Part shown: one piece after another, positions 20,858 through 32,274 of the stretch
How the letters are laid out: each line of letters opens with the position of its first letter
Numbering within the stretch: position 1 is the first letter of the stretch
Assembly: GCA_907165135.1 (NCBI GenBank)
Contig: OU015566.1
Span: 4,342,501-4,406,500, forward strand
DNA: 64,000 bases
Origin: Oikopleura dioica
Lineage: Eukaryota; Chordata; Appendicularia; Copelata; Oikopleuridae
Direction of reading: 5' to 3'
Program-made: the position numbers and the translations under genes
The notes under the pieces: generated by a model
The model's database searches: none
What the model was told of the DNA's origin: nothing
What the model saw: the letters and a program-made list of their open reading frames with translations, nothing else

Positions 20858-22453
20858 TTATTCAAACGCAGCGATGGTATAGTTAATCATGGCAATAAGA
20901 AGTCCCATGACACCTCTCGTAAAAAGCGATTTCTTTCTGTTCTGCATCTTTTCCTCCTGTTCTTCTTCCGTCAAATCATGTTTCGCGTCTTCTTTTGTTC
21001 AATGAGCAGTGAAATTTCGATCATTCCAAAAAGAATTTGCAGCAAAATCGAGACCGAAGCCAGAACCAATTTCAGCAATCTTGGGTAGAAGACACAAAAT
21101 TCTAAAAAAAAATTTTTTTCGAGCCAATGAGCGAGAGGATCCAAAACACGCGCTAAAAGTACCTTTGCTTCGTTCTTGATCTCTGAGCATGTCCATGCAT
21201 TCTTTCGAAGTATCAATTTTGCAGTAGTAGCTGCAAAACACCATCTTCTCGATTTCGCCCCTAAAGCCATCTTGCCATCTTTTTGGTTCAACAAGCAACA
21301 TACTTAACTGTAATGAAATTTCCAACAATCAGGGCAGAATTCAACGCTTGGCTATTGAGAGTATTGACTCTATTTCCGTGCTTGCGATTTTGATCTGTCG
21401 TGTTTTCGCTGTACTCCCCTCTAGAATTGAGAGTGTTCATGCTCTTAGTTCTGTACGGTTCGTTCGGGTTGCGATCTGGCGGCCCGTCGAAATCGTGAAG
21501 TCTCTGGCGCATGGACGAGTTTTGCGAATTTCGTCCATCGCGATAATCTAAAAAGCTTTAGAAAAATTCTAGAGCCCGTGATTTTACCTGAGTCTCGGCC
21601 AGAATCTCGATTGAATCTGTCTTTCAGTCCAGAAGTAGCTCTTGACGCCAAATCTTGGGCCATATCTCCATATTTGCCTACAATGGGGATCATCCCGTTT
21701 CTCTCAAAATTGATCGATTACCAGTATCAGGATGAAGATTCCCCATTTTATCCTTCAATCCAGCGGCTGCTTCTGCCGCTGATCCTGGTAGCTGACCGAA
21801 TTTGTCCTGAAGGTTTCCAGCCATTTCCCCAAATTTATCTTCGGAAATTTTAAGAAGAAAAAATCAGGAGGAACTTACTCATTCCAGGTATTCCACTCAT
21901 CTTATCCTGAAGTCCAGCAGCAGCTTGAGCAGCAGAACTAGGTAGTTGACCGAATTTATCCTGAAGACCTCCAGCAATATCCCCAAATTTATCTAAAGAA
22001 AAATTTCTTCATTCTTTTGAAAAACCTACCCATTCCAGGGATTCCGCTCATTTTATCCTGCAGTCCTGCCGCCGCTTGAGCAGCGCTCCCAGGGAATTGC
22101 CCAAGTTTGTCCTGAAGACCTCCAGCAAGATTTCCAAATTTATCTAAAAGTGGCAAAAACAAACAAGAAAGCGCTCTTACCTGCTCCTGGAATGCCGCTC
22201 AACTTATCACTCGCTCCTTTCGCAAGATCTCCCATTTGGTCAAAATCCGGTATTTTTGGGAACTTACTCCTCATTCCCGAAAACATTTCCTCTCCATCCG
22301 AGCTCGAGTTGTTATTTTTTGACATGAGCCTCTGCTTTTCGGGATCGTGAGTTTGCTTTTTTGGTATCAAAGGAGGCCCTGGCAAATCATCTTGAAATAA
22401 CTAACGAATCAAAAATGTGCTTTACCTTCATTTTGCCACCTAGATCTGTTCAT
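20858..22453 (-). CDS. Ninjurin-like membrane protein A (frameshifted last exon)
   Basis: Nine exons: 22453-22426, 22390-22181, 22143-22030, 21992-21879, 21838-21722, 21677-21588, 21547-21304, 21260-21163, 21101-20858, all GT-AG. A variable N-terminal region holds three tandem 38-residue modules (DKFGDIAGGLQDKFGQLP... ending MSGIPGM), each on its own exon. The C-terminal half is a ninjurin-like domain: NTLNSQALNSALIVGNFI, then two hydrophobic helices (LVLASVSILLQILFGM and GVMGLLIAMINYTIAAF). Ninjurins are plasma-membrane proteins that oligomerise during lytic rupture and adhesion. Exon 9 lacks one base relative to paralogue B in an AAAA run (plus strand 20993-20996), which breaks the frame before the last helix; beyond it the frame is open to TAA. 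Confidence 0.7.
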
Positions 22454-22854
22454 TTCTTGTCTCTGAATGATCGTTTCTCGGATGTTTTTACTTTCCCTTT
22501 CGTATTTTTAATAAAGCGCGTTACGAGTTCTTTGAATCATAAGAACGATTTTGGGCAGCAGTCAACAGCAAAAAGGGCCATATAAAAACGTGTAATAAAA
22601 AGTAGAGACGACGATGAATTCTTTTTTTAATATCACTCTGATTTTTCCCGCGCTTAATTATATTTCAATGAATCAAGAAAAATAGCATTGTACGGATTAA
22701 TTCATATCGTAAAGCTCATTGTAAAGATATTTGTATGTTTTTTGTTCCATTTTTAAATTCATTCAAAATGTAAATAAAGTAATAAAATATTCAAATATTT
22801 GCTTCTCTGGATGCTGCTGGGCTATTATTGCAAACAGATCCATAGAAAAGAGAT

Positions 22855-23601
22855 ATGTCGAGCCCGCGTTCGACAATCATCTTTAGTGAATTAACCGATA
22901 CGACACCGGTCGACCCTGATGAAGGACCTTCTAAAGCAGGTTAATATTCATCGAAAATATAAGTCCCTTATTGCTTCTGGTAAGAGCCTTAAACGGTGAA
23001 AATTTAAATTTAAGATCATATTAAGATGAATCGCTGAAAACTTTAAGATAAAGCCAAATGACAAGTCATTTTCATAGGTGTATCAATATCCGAGATTGAT
23101 AAAATGATCGCACAAGAAACCGCTCCTCTTTGGAAATTATACGGAAACATGCAAGCAACGATTCAGAAGCAGCACTTTGAATTTGAAAACACCATAAAAA
23201 ACCTGAAAGATGAAGTGAAGACTCTTCAGGATGAGAAAAAAGAAATGGCGGATAAAATTGATAATCTTCAATTGAACAATAACCACTTAAAAGACAATAT
23301 AAAATTAATGAAAATGGAAAATGAAAAGCTCATGGTGAAGTTAAAAAGAGATTGGAGAAACTCGAAAACTCAAGAAGAGATTAATAAAATACAAATTGAT
23401 CTATTTGAGATGAAGGTCGAATTAAAGTCGGAAATCCAAAAGAATCGATGGGCAATAGCTGGGAATGGACATTATTATGGTCCGGACCCCTTGGAAAAAT
23501 TCGACGGAATTCGTAATGGAACCATAATGGAGCTTAAAATTGTACTAGAACTTATCGCTCGGGGAGCTAAAGCAGTAAATTTTAAGAGAATAAGTCTTTA
23601 A
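22855..23601 (+). CDS. Coiled-coil protein, unknown function
   Basis: Exons 22855-22939 and 23078-23601 (GT-AG, phase 1) encode 202 aa. MSSPRSTIIFSELTD leads into a short acidic N-terminus. A coiled coil of about 100 residues follows, with heptads such as LKDEVKTLQDEKKEMADKI. The C-terminal region is globular, with GNGHYYGPDPLEKFDG and LELIARGAKAVNFKR. No domain recognised. It lies in the divergent space between the two ninjurin-like paralogues. Confidence 0.7.
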
Positions 23602-23635
23602 TATTGTTTTTTATCCATTTTTAATTGAAAAAATT

Positions 23636-24058
23636 ATGACTTACCAAAGCTATCACGAGACTATCACGAATTTGTCATTACTGAAGCAGACTGGGAAATC
23701 GAAAAATTCATTGTAGGAGATGAGTCGTTAGATGTCAAAGAGTTTCCTATCTCTGAGCATTTAATGATAAAGAAAAAAGGTTTTTGTTCTTTTTTCTTTT
23801 ATTATTCTGTAATATACAAAATATCTGTTAGGGCAAATTACACGATTTCGAGTGAAATGCGAAGATATTGACCGCGAGACTGGTGAAAGCTCGATCAATA
23901 AAGATGTTCATGGAATAATGGAGACTGAATATGGTGACATCGAAGATGTTCCTTGGCAAAAGCTTCCTTTGATAGAGGAATCATTTCAATTCTTTCATTC
24001 CTCTCTTTATCGCGCGAAAGCACCTTCTGATTTGCGATTTAATATACTTTTTGAATAA
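23636..24058 (+). pseudogene. Small acidic protein gene broken by an 11-bp duplication
   Basis: Exons 23636-23779 and 23832-24058 (GT-AG, phase 1). Starting at the ATG, the frame is lost after eight codons because CTATCACGAGA is present twice in tandem (23650-23671). Counting the unit once, both exons form one open frame of about 119 codons ending at TAA 24056-24058. Later text includes EADWEIEKFIVGDESLDV and SSLYRAKAPSDLRF. It is only 35 bp downstream of the coiled-coil gene's stop, so it could have been an operon partner. No family recognised. Confidence 0.5.
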
Positions 24059-24581
24059 AGGAACGAATTGAATAAGACTCTTGGATATATTATGTTTAAA
24101 ATTCGTCATATAAGAATCTCTAGAATTTCTTTAAAAGAAGTGACGGTCGACACTGACTATGTGACATAGTCTATGTCACTTTGCCCGCGCTTTTTCTATT
24201 GTTCCTTTTTAGACTCGCTCATAGTGATTGCAGGATTGGTTGACCCTTCACCCGCTCTTTAGGGGGCAAGTACCTGCGCAACCCACTGTACAATGAATGA
24301 GCTTCGGCAGTTTTTTAACAAACTGAAATCGTTTGGTAATTGGCAAAAACAACAAAATTGTTTATCTGCTCGTCCATTTTAAAATGAGTGGTGCTCTAGG
24401 CTTAAACCCGTCTGAGCTCCTTACAAATTTCTTGAGCTCTATAATTTCCTCTCGAAAAAGAGCCTCATTTCTAAACGTGAGGTCACAAAATAATACTTTT
24501 CCCTCGTCTTCTCTGACTGACCTTTTTTGAGATTATTTTTTGAGTTTTGTTATTTTACCCGAAATCGTTTAAAAAACAACT

Positions 24582-27500
24582 ATGTCGAGAAATATTGGAG
24601 GAATAAATAATCATATGGCGAAAAAAGGGTGAGTACCGTAAAAACGCTATTTTGCGAAAAACGGTAAAACAAAAAGAAAGGTGATAAAAACCTGGGCAGG
24701 AAAAAACGCGTAAAAGTTCTGAGCAGCTAATTAAAATGGAACAATAAACTTGAAACCTTAGATTTCGCGTCCTAAACACCGTAGTTGTTTTACTATGATC
24801 GAGAAGAAAATAAAAAGCCTGACAGGGCAGCTGCCTAAAATGCCAAAAACAGGGTAAGTTCTTAAAAATGTCAAATAATCATTCTTTTTGACAGTTTTTT
24901 TTGTATATATGAATTTGTAGACGTAGTCAATATTTTATGAGAAATCATAAACTAACTTTCGTACTTTTAGTTATTGCATTCTTCAAATTGCCATAGTCAA
25001 AAATATTTTGAAAACCAAATTGATCATTTTCAGGCTTTTTGAAGAGAAAAAACAGCAAGAAGTAGAAATGAAAAAGGATAAACCAAAAGATGAAAAGAAA
25101 AATCCAAGCGCTGCGCTTTCCAAGTTTCAGGAAATGTCACAAATAGAAGCTGCCGATACAGAGTTTTTCACTGTAACTTACATGAAGAGCGATCCGAAAA
25201 GGAAGCAGAGGGGCCCAGGGAATCATCTGAAATTCGACCTGAAAAACACCAAGTAAGTTTTTTCGATTTTTTGACCAAATTTTGACCAAATTTTGGCGAA
25301 ATTTTTGGCAATTTGGTCATTGATCAAATTTTCAGCATTTTGGTCCAAATGAGCGAGGAAATAATGCGAACCAATTCCGGTTTTCCGATGGAAAAATTGA
25401 AAAAATTCTCTCAAGGAAAAACAGACGACGCCGAATTTTTCACATCTAGTTATTTGAAAAACGGGCAAAAGACCAAATTTGGCACCCCAAACTCCGTCGA
25501 AGTCGAACAAGTGAATTGGTTCAGAAGCGGGTTGAAAAAGCCGAATCAGGTTCAGAAGGCTCCAATCATCGACGAAGAAGAGGAGGAGAGTGTTGATTCA
25601 AGAGATCGGATTCAGAAAAATTATTACAGTAACTTCGCGAATTCTTCTGATACTGATGATTCCCGGAGCTTGATTCCTCGAGGTTAGGATTTTGAGATTC
25701 TTCTTTTTATCCGTTTCTAGCGCGAAGTAAGAGCAAACTTGGCTACCCGATTTCTTCCCACGGTCGGTTCAAAAATCAGCGTTCTGAGTCAAACAGTAAG
25801 TCAAGATCTTAAAATTTTTTTTCCAAATTTTTTGTCCAATCATCAAATTTAAGACTTTCAAAAATCCGCGAGAGACGATGCAATCGAAGCTGTAACACAA
25901 CTTGAACCACTGAGAATCGACGACCCTCCTTTCGATTTTCAGAAAAACCCAAATTTGAGAATTTCGACTGTTTCCATCGAAAGCGAAGTGGACCTGCCCA
26001 AGTTTGGTGAAGAAAAGAATCTGGCCAAGCAGCTGCAATCAATGCATGGGAACGGATTCAAGAAGCAATTTCCGCACCTTCCACCGCCTTATGTTTCAAT
26101 GAGGGGCGAATTTGAATCTGACTATCAAAGAGGTAAAAAAATCTGAAAAAAAATTTGCGTGGGCGGCTACTTGGCTGCTTATTGGCCGGATGGCCAAATC
26201 AAGGCTTCTGATTGGCCAAAGATTTTCACAGAAAATTTGATCAAATTTTTTTTTTCGATTCGAAAAATTTGATTAAATTTTTTGTTCGACTCGGCCCATT
26301 TTTTAACCCAAATTTTCCGAAAATTAAGTTTGCTATGAGTCATCAATTTCGACAAAAAAAGCAAAAATACGATACTTGTGACATTTTCACTATTTTTGCT
26401 CTTTTTGATCGGTGCAAGGGGCGATAACAAGCGATTATTTTTATCAGTCCAAAAAAGTGAACTCCCCACTTCGAGTTTTGTTATTTTGGAATCAGCGAAC
26501 TTGCGTGGCGGCGCCAACATCTGTGAAATAATTCAATCTTGCGTTATTTCAGATTTGCGAAAACGTCCGTCCGCGACGAGGAAGAAAAGCTTTGGAAGCG
26601 ATTACGCGAGCGATGAACCTCTTCTTAACTTTGAACGAGAACGAAACGTCAACGCGGATTATCCAAAATATGGTGAGTTGGGCAACTCTTTTGTTAGGAA
26701 AATTAAATTTTTATGACATTTTTCATTGTTACGCCGTTTATTTCTTTCATTTTTTTTTAATTCAAAAAAAAATCATCTTTTTGATCGCAAAAATGTCATT
26801 TTTCAAGAAAAAAATTAATTATTTTTTGAATTATTTTTTGTGCCCAAATCTTGCTCAAATATCTCCAGGTACAAAAAGTAAAAATTTAGAATTGATTAAT
26901 TACTTTGAAATCTAATTTTTGATCTTTAGAGAGCCTTGATCGAAAAAGAAGAAGTTCGAGAGACGATCGAGATCGAAGATCACGTGATCGAGAGCGCGAT
27001 CGTGATCGAAACCGACGAAGAAGAAGAGAAAGATCCTACAGTGACTACGAAACCTCATCCGATGAAGAAAACGACTGGAACGACAACCATTCAAAAACGG
27101 CCAATAAAATTAACACTTTGAACAGCCAGGCGCTCAATTCCGCCTTGATTGTTGGAAATTTCATCACCGTCAAGTAAGTTCGAAATGATTTTTTGATTAT
27201 ATGAATTTTGAAGGACTGAGATTGAAAGGCTGCAGTTTTGCTACAATCACTGTATTGATATGGATTCTGAGAATTGTTTTGAGATTCTAAGAGAGCAAGA
27301 AAGAAGCAAAGGAAAGGGTTGAAAACTTATATCGAGAAGTGATCAAGACTTTTGATTCGTCGAAAAACAAAAAAGAGCCTTCTGATTGGCCAATCAACAA
27401 AAATCAGCTTTCTGATTGGCTTATCCACTAAAATCAGCTTTCTGATTGGCTAATCCATTGGAATCAGTTTTTTGATTAGCTGATCCTTTGAAATCGGCTT

Positions 27501-27833
27501 TCTGATCGGCTTGGCCACTTAAATCAGCTCTCTGATTGGCTAAAGTTGAAAATCTCTTTTTTATCCTTATTTTTCACCTTTTGAAAAGATTTCTGCATGC
27601 TGTACATTCGCTATCTGAAAATGGTTCTTGCCTCCACGAGCATTGTTCTTCAGATTATTTACGGGATGATGGATATCTCTCTCGTCGTGGAACGAAAAGA
27701 AGACGCGAACGACGATTTGACCGAAGAGGAGCAAGAAATCAAGATGGACAACAGGAGAAACTTCACGTTTGGGCTCGGAGTAGTGGGACTATTCATTGCT
27801 CTTGTGAATTATGTTATTACTGCTTTTGAATAA
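24582..27833 (+). CDS. Ninjurin-like membrane protein B
   Basis: Exons 24795-24853 (or alternative first exon 24582-24628), 25034-25252, 25336-25682, 25721-25795, 25854-26132, 26553-26672, 26930-27173, 27214-27311 and 27589-27833; 561 aa with the 24795 start. The long N-terminal region is charged, with two related motifs (DTEFFTVTYMKSD and DAEFFTSSYLKNG) and an Arg/Asp/Ser tract. The C-terminal ninjurin-like domain has NTLNSQALNSALIVGNFI, helix VLASTSIVLQIIYGMMDI and helix GVVGLFIALVNYVITAF. Its last three exons match paralogue A in length (244, 98 and 245/244 nt). The final intron is best read as GA-AG (27312-27588). B is intact where A is frameshifted, so B is the likelier functional copy. 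Confidence 0.75.
26142..26240. mobile_element. Family 2 partial MITE in an intron of ninjurin-like B
   Basis: TTTGCGTGGGCGGCTACTTGG, GGCTGCTTATTGG and TCAAGGCTTCTGATTGGCC identify the left half of the family 2 foldback. Confidence 0.65.
27357..27540. repeat. TCTGATTGGC tandem repeat (about 31-bp unit) inside an intron
   Basis: Six imperfect copies of a unit of the form CAGCTTTCTGATTGGCTAATCC fill most of the 277-nt terminal intron of ninjurin-like B. The TTCTGATTGGC word is also in the family 2 core, from which the array may have grown. Confidence 0.8.
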
Positions 27834-28932
27834 AACACAATTTTTCCATCAAAAAAGGGGGATTTGACTTGAAAAGACAAAAATTAGCGCATGATTTTTT
27901 CGATTTTTTTTTCTAAAATCTGATTGGCCATCCGCTCGAATAAGCAATTCTGATTGGTTGGAAATTAAAAATAAAAAAATTGCAGAAATAATTGGATTTT
28001 TGTGTCGGAACGAGTCGATTTTTTTATATAAATGATGAATTTTTACTGTCTTTCTTTTTATTTCTGGAGTTCTTCTGGCAAAAATGAACAGTCAGATTGG
28101 ATATTTAGTCAATAATTTCGGGAAGATCTCCCCCTTTCCCGTATTTAATTATATATTTTGTCACGAAATATATAAATGGCTCTATTTTGATATTTATACT
28201 ACCATCTCTGCCCAAGAATCAGAAGTAAAAAGCCCGGAAAAGCTCTTCCGCCGCACCAAAACAGTTTTCATTGCAAGTTCAAGAAAATAATTAAAGCACG
28301 GATCGTGTTTGGAGTAATCTGGCAACGGGAGGATTTCTTCCGGCGGCGCAAGAAATTGATTTCATCAAAATTAATCTTTCTTTGATTAGATTGCACATTT
28401 TCGAAACAAAACAGAAACTTGCTGGAAAAAACGAATCAAACTTGATTTTCGGAAAAGTAAACTTACGGTAACAGTTGTCTTAAAAGCTCCAAAATTCTGA
28501 GCCTTTTCAAGTATCATGAACCGTGTTTTTGCATCCTGCACGTGTACTGAATTACACTCTCTCCCCTTTTACAGTATTCCCGCCTCCCGCGAACCACGAA
28601 ATTGATGTTTTATGTTTCGGATTTTCAACTCTTTTAATCCACTTTGAATCTTGTCACTTATCCCTTCCCCCTTGTGACAAGGAGCACGTTTTCAATAGCG
28701 CAAATTTCATCGAAAAAAAGAGAACAGGGGACATTTTAGACTGCAGCTTTTGCGAAAATTCAAAATTGTTGAATGAGGGATTGCGGCTTTTTCGTTATTA
28801 CCAGTGCGGAAATTCAACATTTTGAAGTACACGAATTTCAACATACAATTTTAAGGGGAGCACCAATGAATTCGATTTTCTTTTTTTCGACCAAAAAACA
28901 AGGCTTAGCAGCCTATGAAGGAAGCCCAACTA

Positions 28933-29130
28933 AGATTCTGAAGACCATAAATGAAAAGCCGCGTAGCGGCTTTTTTTATAACCGAAGCCGTAAAGCGGCT
29001 TCGCCAGTATTAAAAAAAGGAGTTATGGTTATACTGGCGAAGCCGCTTCGCGGCTTCGATTATAAAAAAGCCGCTGCGCGGCTTTTGATTTATGGTCTTC
29101 AAAACCTGAGTCAGGTTTTCTACTCTGCCA
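28933..29130. mobile_element. Family 1 MITE
   Basis: GAAGACCATAAATGAAAAGC and GCTTTTGATTTATGGTCTTC are inverted ends; four GCCGC..GCGGC hairpins lie inside around a central TATACTGGC palindrome. The CCTGAGTCAGG box is kept only at the right. Confidence 0.75.
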
Positions 29131-29530
29131 AAATAGACAGTGAATTGCTTTGAACATTTCAGAGGCCACAAATTGATTCCGTTTGTTTTCGAAAAGCACG
29201 TGCGTAGGGTCATTTCCAAGTGATTATTCGCTCTTTTCGGAAATCAAAAGTTTATAGAAATTATCGCAATTAAGCGGTTAGTAATCTCGCGGCCGCGGCA
29301 GCATAATGACACGATAAATGACTCCGAATGGGCGATAAAAAGAGAGTTTCAGAAAAAAGCTCTAAATAATCTGTTTTTCTTCTTATTCCGGGGGTTGACC
29401 TTTCGTTACTAGCTCCGGAAGCAGAAAGTAAAACAAAAAAAGCTCTGAAACGTGTCATTTTCGACTCGAGCTTTTCTGGTGAAAAATGAAGAATTGTTAT
29501 AATTGCGTCTTTTTACTCTGCATAAAAGAC

Positions 29531-29620
29531 TGATACCCTTATTCAAATAGAGCTGATTTTTCCCTGAAAAAATTAAGAAAGGTCTAATCTTTTATATTTT
29601 AAATTCAAATAAGGGTGTCA
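29531..29620. mobile_element. Family 3 mini-MITE
   Basis: TGATACCCTTATTCAAATA and TTCAAATAAGGGTGTCA form inverted ends of a 90-bp unit. Confidence 0.65.
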
Positions 29621-29656
29621 CTATGTAAACTTTAGACAAAAAAGCTGCAGCGAAAT

Positions 29657-29815
29657 AGCGATTCTGGATATCTACCCCCTTAAAATTTCGATAAATTTTG
29701 CGTCGAAATTTTCAACCAATCTGAAGCCTTGAGTCGACCGACCGGCCAATCAGCAACCGAATACCTGCCTACGCAAAATAAGTCGAAATTTTTTTGTCGT
29801 TTCTTGACATCTACC
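29657..29815. mobile_element. Family 2 MITE flanked by a direct repeat
   Basis: A family 2 copy (CCAATCTGAAGCC, GACCGGCCAATCAGCAACC) bordered by ATCTACCCCCTTAAA on both sides in the same orientation. This may be a target-site duplication or part of a larger unit. Confidence 0.6.
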
Positions 29816-30751
29816 CCCTTAAAGAAATCCACTTCATAATGATTTTTTTTCTGAAAAAGTTTATCAAAGTTCATGTTCAAAATTGGTCCTCTTTTCTTTT
29901 CTTCGCCAAATGTGCTCTTGAAAGAAAAATCATTAAGCGGTTTCTTGAGTAAAGAAAAACAGCATTTTCTTGTGTCAGCAGAACATCACTTTGAGCAAGT
30001 TCTATCTCGCAAGAAAATTCGAAAATCATAATTATTAGCGAAAAAACGGTGCTGCCCACACACGTCACCAGGCAGATTGCTTATTAGAAAATAGCCCAGA
30101 ATTAAAATGCTTTTGGCTAAACAGCTTTTTTTTCTCCCCCCTCGACGAATGTATAGCTACAGATTAAAGAAAACTAGATTTCAAGTTGAAATTTTTTTTG
30201 CTAAGTGATTTTTGAATGACCGACTTTTTGAAAGATTGTCTAAATATTATTATTGACAGAAAAATAAGGGAACCGCAATGATAACTTTTGGCTAGAAAAT
30301 CGTGTTTAGAAGAAAATGCAGGAGCAGTTTTTTCATGTTGATGTGGCAGTTTCCTCCAGATTTGGCTGGGAATTCTCGCTCACGATGAAAAATGGGCGAG
30401 AATATCCGCTTGATTCAAGAGTTTTTAAGGGCCTCTCTGCAGCAAAAAAATGCAACAAATGCAATTTTCTTTTGAAAAATTGATTTTTGGGATTCCTGCT
30501 ATTTTAATTTTAGTTTTTGATGATTTCGCTGGATAACCCATGTTTTGAGAAAAAAATACCCTGGAATCGTATTTTACGATCTTTCCCGTTTCTAAACGTA
30601 ATTGGAAAACTCACGCTGGACATAATAATAAGCATAACGGGGAATGAGCTTTTGAGCTGGCTGATAAGCACCGCGAAAATCGCAGTTGGGAGATTCTAAA
30701 GAACACCCCTCAATTGATTTAAGAACTCTCTCATGCTGATGCCAGCTTTCC

Positions 30752-30924
30752 GGGCTCGGAAACCTGTTCAGAAAACCTGAGTCAGGGTCTGAAGAGCTTA
30801 CATGAAAAGCCGCGTAGCGGCTTTTTTTTAAATAAAGCCGCGAAGCGGCTTCGTTTTTAGAAAAGCCGCTACGCGGCTTTTGATTACTGCTCTTTAGATC
30901 CTGACTCAGGTTTTCTAGGCAGCT
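30752..30924. mobile_element. Family 1 MITE
   Basis: Left end GGCTCGGAAACCTG then AAAACCTGAGTCAGGGTCTG; right end CCTGACTCAGGTTTTCTAGG. Three GCCGC..GCGGC hairpins inside. Confidence 0.75.
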
Positions 30925-31489
30925 TTAATTTTCCTTATTCTTCCCAATCAGCTGTTTCAACCCTTAGCGCTTCCAGAATTGCTTATCAATGTTTTCTTAA
31001 AAAATAATATTCAAGAAGCGGAAACAGCCGTTACATCTCAAAACTAGTATCAAGTGTATTTTCGAATGGCTTGCATCTTGCAGGGGCACTTGTAAATTCT
31101 TACAAAATTGAATAAATGGGTACTCAGAACGGAATCTTATCGCCGGTGAAGTTTCAGGAACTCTAAACGGCGGCGCAATACTATCTTATCGACGAATTAT
31201 TCGCGGTCCTAAAATTTACAAAGGCTTCTAATGAGAAAACCAACTACAATTTATGATTCCAAAATTTACCATCATAAACGGTATTTGGAAAGATGAAAAT
31301 TCCATTTAGAAAAAATGGTTGGGAAAAAATTTTAATCCAGCTGCCAAGTTTTTGCAAATATGCTAATACTTGCCTTCTGAGTATCTAAGAACGCAGCCTG
31401 TCTTATTTTTGACAAGATAAATATTTTTCTCCTCTGCACGGCGCTGATAAAAGCTTCTTACGAGCAAAATAAATTCAGAAAATATCAGA

Positions 31490-32002
31490 ATGATGAAAAC
31501 TTTCCTTTTTCTTTTTTTCGGATTGGCAGCGGCCCACGACGTTCCGGTTCCCGCTTGGAAGCTAGAGCGAGTCCGAGATTTGTCGAGGTCCATGTCGACG
31601 AATAATGTTGGAACCACTCTACTCCTCAATGCCCTTCAAATCGCTGATTTTAACGCTGTGCCATCATTCAAAGCGGAACAACTTGAATTTCCCGGAGCTC
31701 GAATTCTCATCCAACGCGCTGCTGACATTGGCGAAGAACTCAAAATAACCCTGGCTGAAGCTGATTTCTCCGATGAAGATTTAATTATTCAGGAAATCGA
31801 ACGAGCCGGCTCGGAATTCTACGAAGCTGCTGAAGAAATGGTTTCTCAAGACGAAGGGCTTTCCCGAATGAAGCGATTCACTGGACTCGAAGTTGTTGTC
31901 GTTGGCATCGTTGCCGGTGCAGTCACATGTATCAGTACTGCCATTTTTACAGGCAGCTCATGCGTTAGCGTCAGGGACATCAATGTCAATCTCCCCGGCT
32001 AG
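31490..32002 (+). CDS. Secreted precursor with a furin-type site and hydrophobic C-terminal peptide
   Basis: Single-exon ORF of 170 aa. MMKTFLFLFFGLAAA is a signal peptide. An acidic region follows (ADFSDEDLIIQEIERAGSEF), then the dibasic site RMKR at about 126-129. After it comes a 41-residue tail that is hydrophobic and Gly-rich (FTGLEVVVVGIVAGAVTC), has two cysteines and ends VRDINVNLPG. An acidic pro-part, a furin-like site and a small hydrophobic disulfide-capable peptide is the layout of a processed host peptide precursor. A type I membrane protein cut next to its span is the alternative. No known family recognised. Confidence 0.65.
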   Translation: MMKTFLFLFFGLAAAHDVPVPAWKLERVRDLSRSMSTNNVGTTLLLNALQIADFNAVPSFKAEQLEFPGARILIQRAADIGEELKITLAEADFSDEDLIIQEIERAGSEFYEAAEEMVSQDEGLSRMKRFTGLEVVVVGIVAGAVTCISTAIFTGSSCVSVRDINVNLPG

Positions 32003-32274
32003 GCAGATTTTATACAATATCTGAATCTTTATTCCTGACTTTTCCTCTATCTCTGACTGATTCAATTTCTCCTTCTGATCAATACATGTTTAAATCTCAA
32101 ATCAATTTTGAAGAACGAAAATCGTTTTATTTTCCCCCGAAGAAATCCGACTCTCCTCCTCATCCCTCTAATCATCTCATTATTCCGTTAAAAATGTTAT
32201 CCTTCAAGAACCAGCAAGGCCGTGGAATTCGCCTCAGTCATTCTTTGAATTATCATTTTTGAAATCAAAAATAC

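Larger units (their letters stand above)
27834..31489. other. Element-rich stretch with no resolved gene
   Basis: Contains family 1 MITEs at 28933-29130 and 30752-30924, a family 3 MITE at 29531-29620 and a family 2 copy at 29657-29815. ORFs at 28084-28290 (+), 28523-29153 (+) and 30517-30699 (+) overlap elements or lack any support. Confidence 0.45.

Noticed and set aside
20700-20880. Possible separate plus-strand gene at 20643-20882
   Set aside because: It overlaps the end of ninjurin-like A on the other strand and has no splice or domain support.
24140-24330. GACTATGTGACATAGTCTATG palindrome and nearby GC-richer stretch as a tRNA or snRNA gene
   Set aside because: No cloverleaf, no A/B box pair and no terminator run could be drawn.
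26936-27121. Glu-rich plus frame at the Arg/Asp/Ser exon of ninjurin-like B
   Set aside because: Wrong frame; the frame ending in NTLNSQALN is fixed by paralogue A and by splice phase.
27313-27330. GT donor GTTGAAAAC for the last intron of ninjurin-like B
   Set aside because: It would add two residues absent from paralogue A; the GA donor six bases upstream gives exact exon-length agreement. Kept as an alternative needing cDNA.
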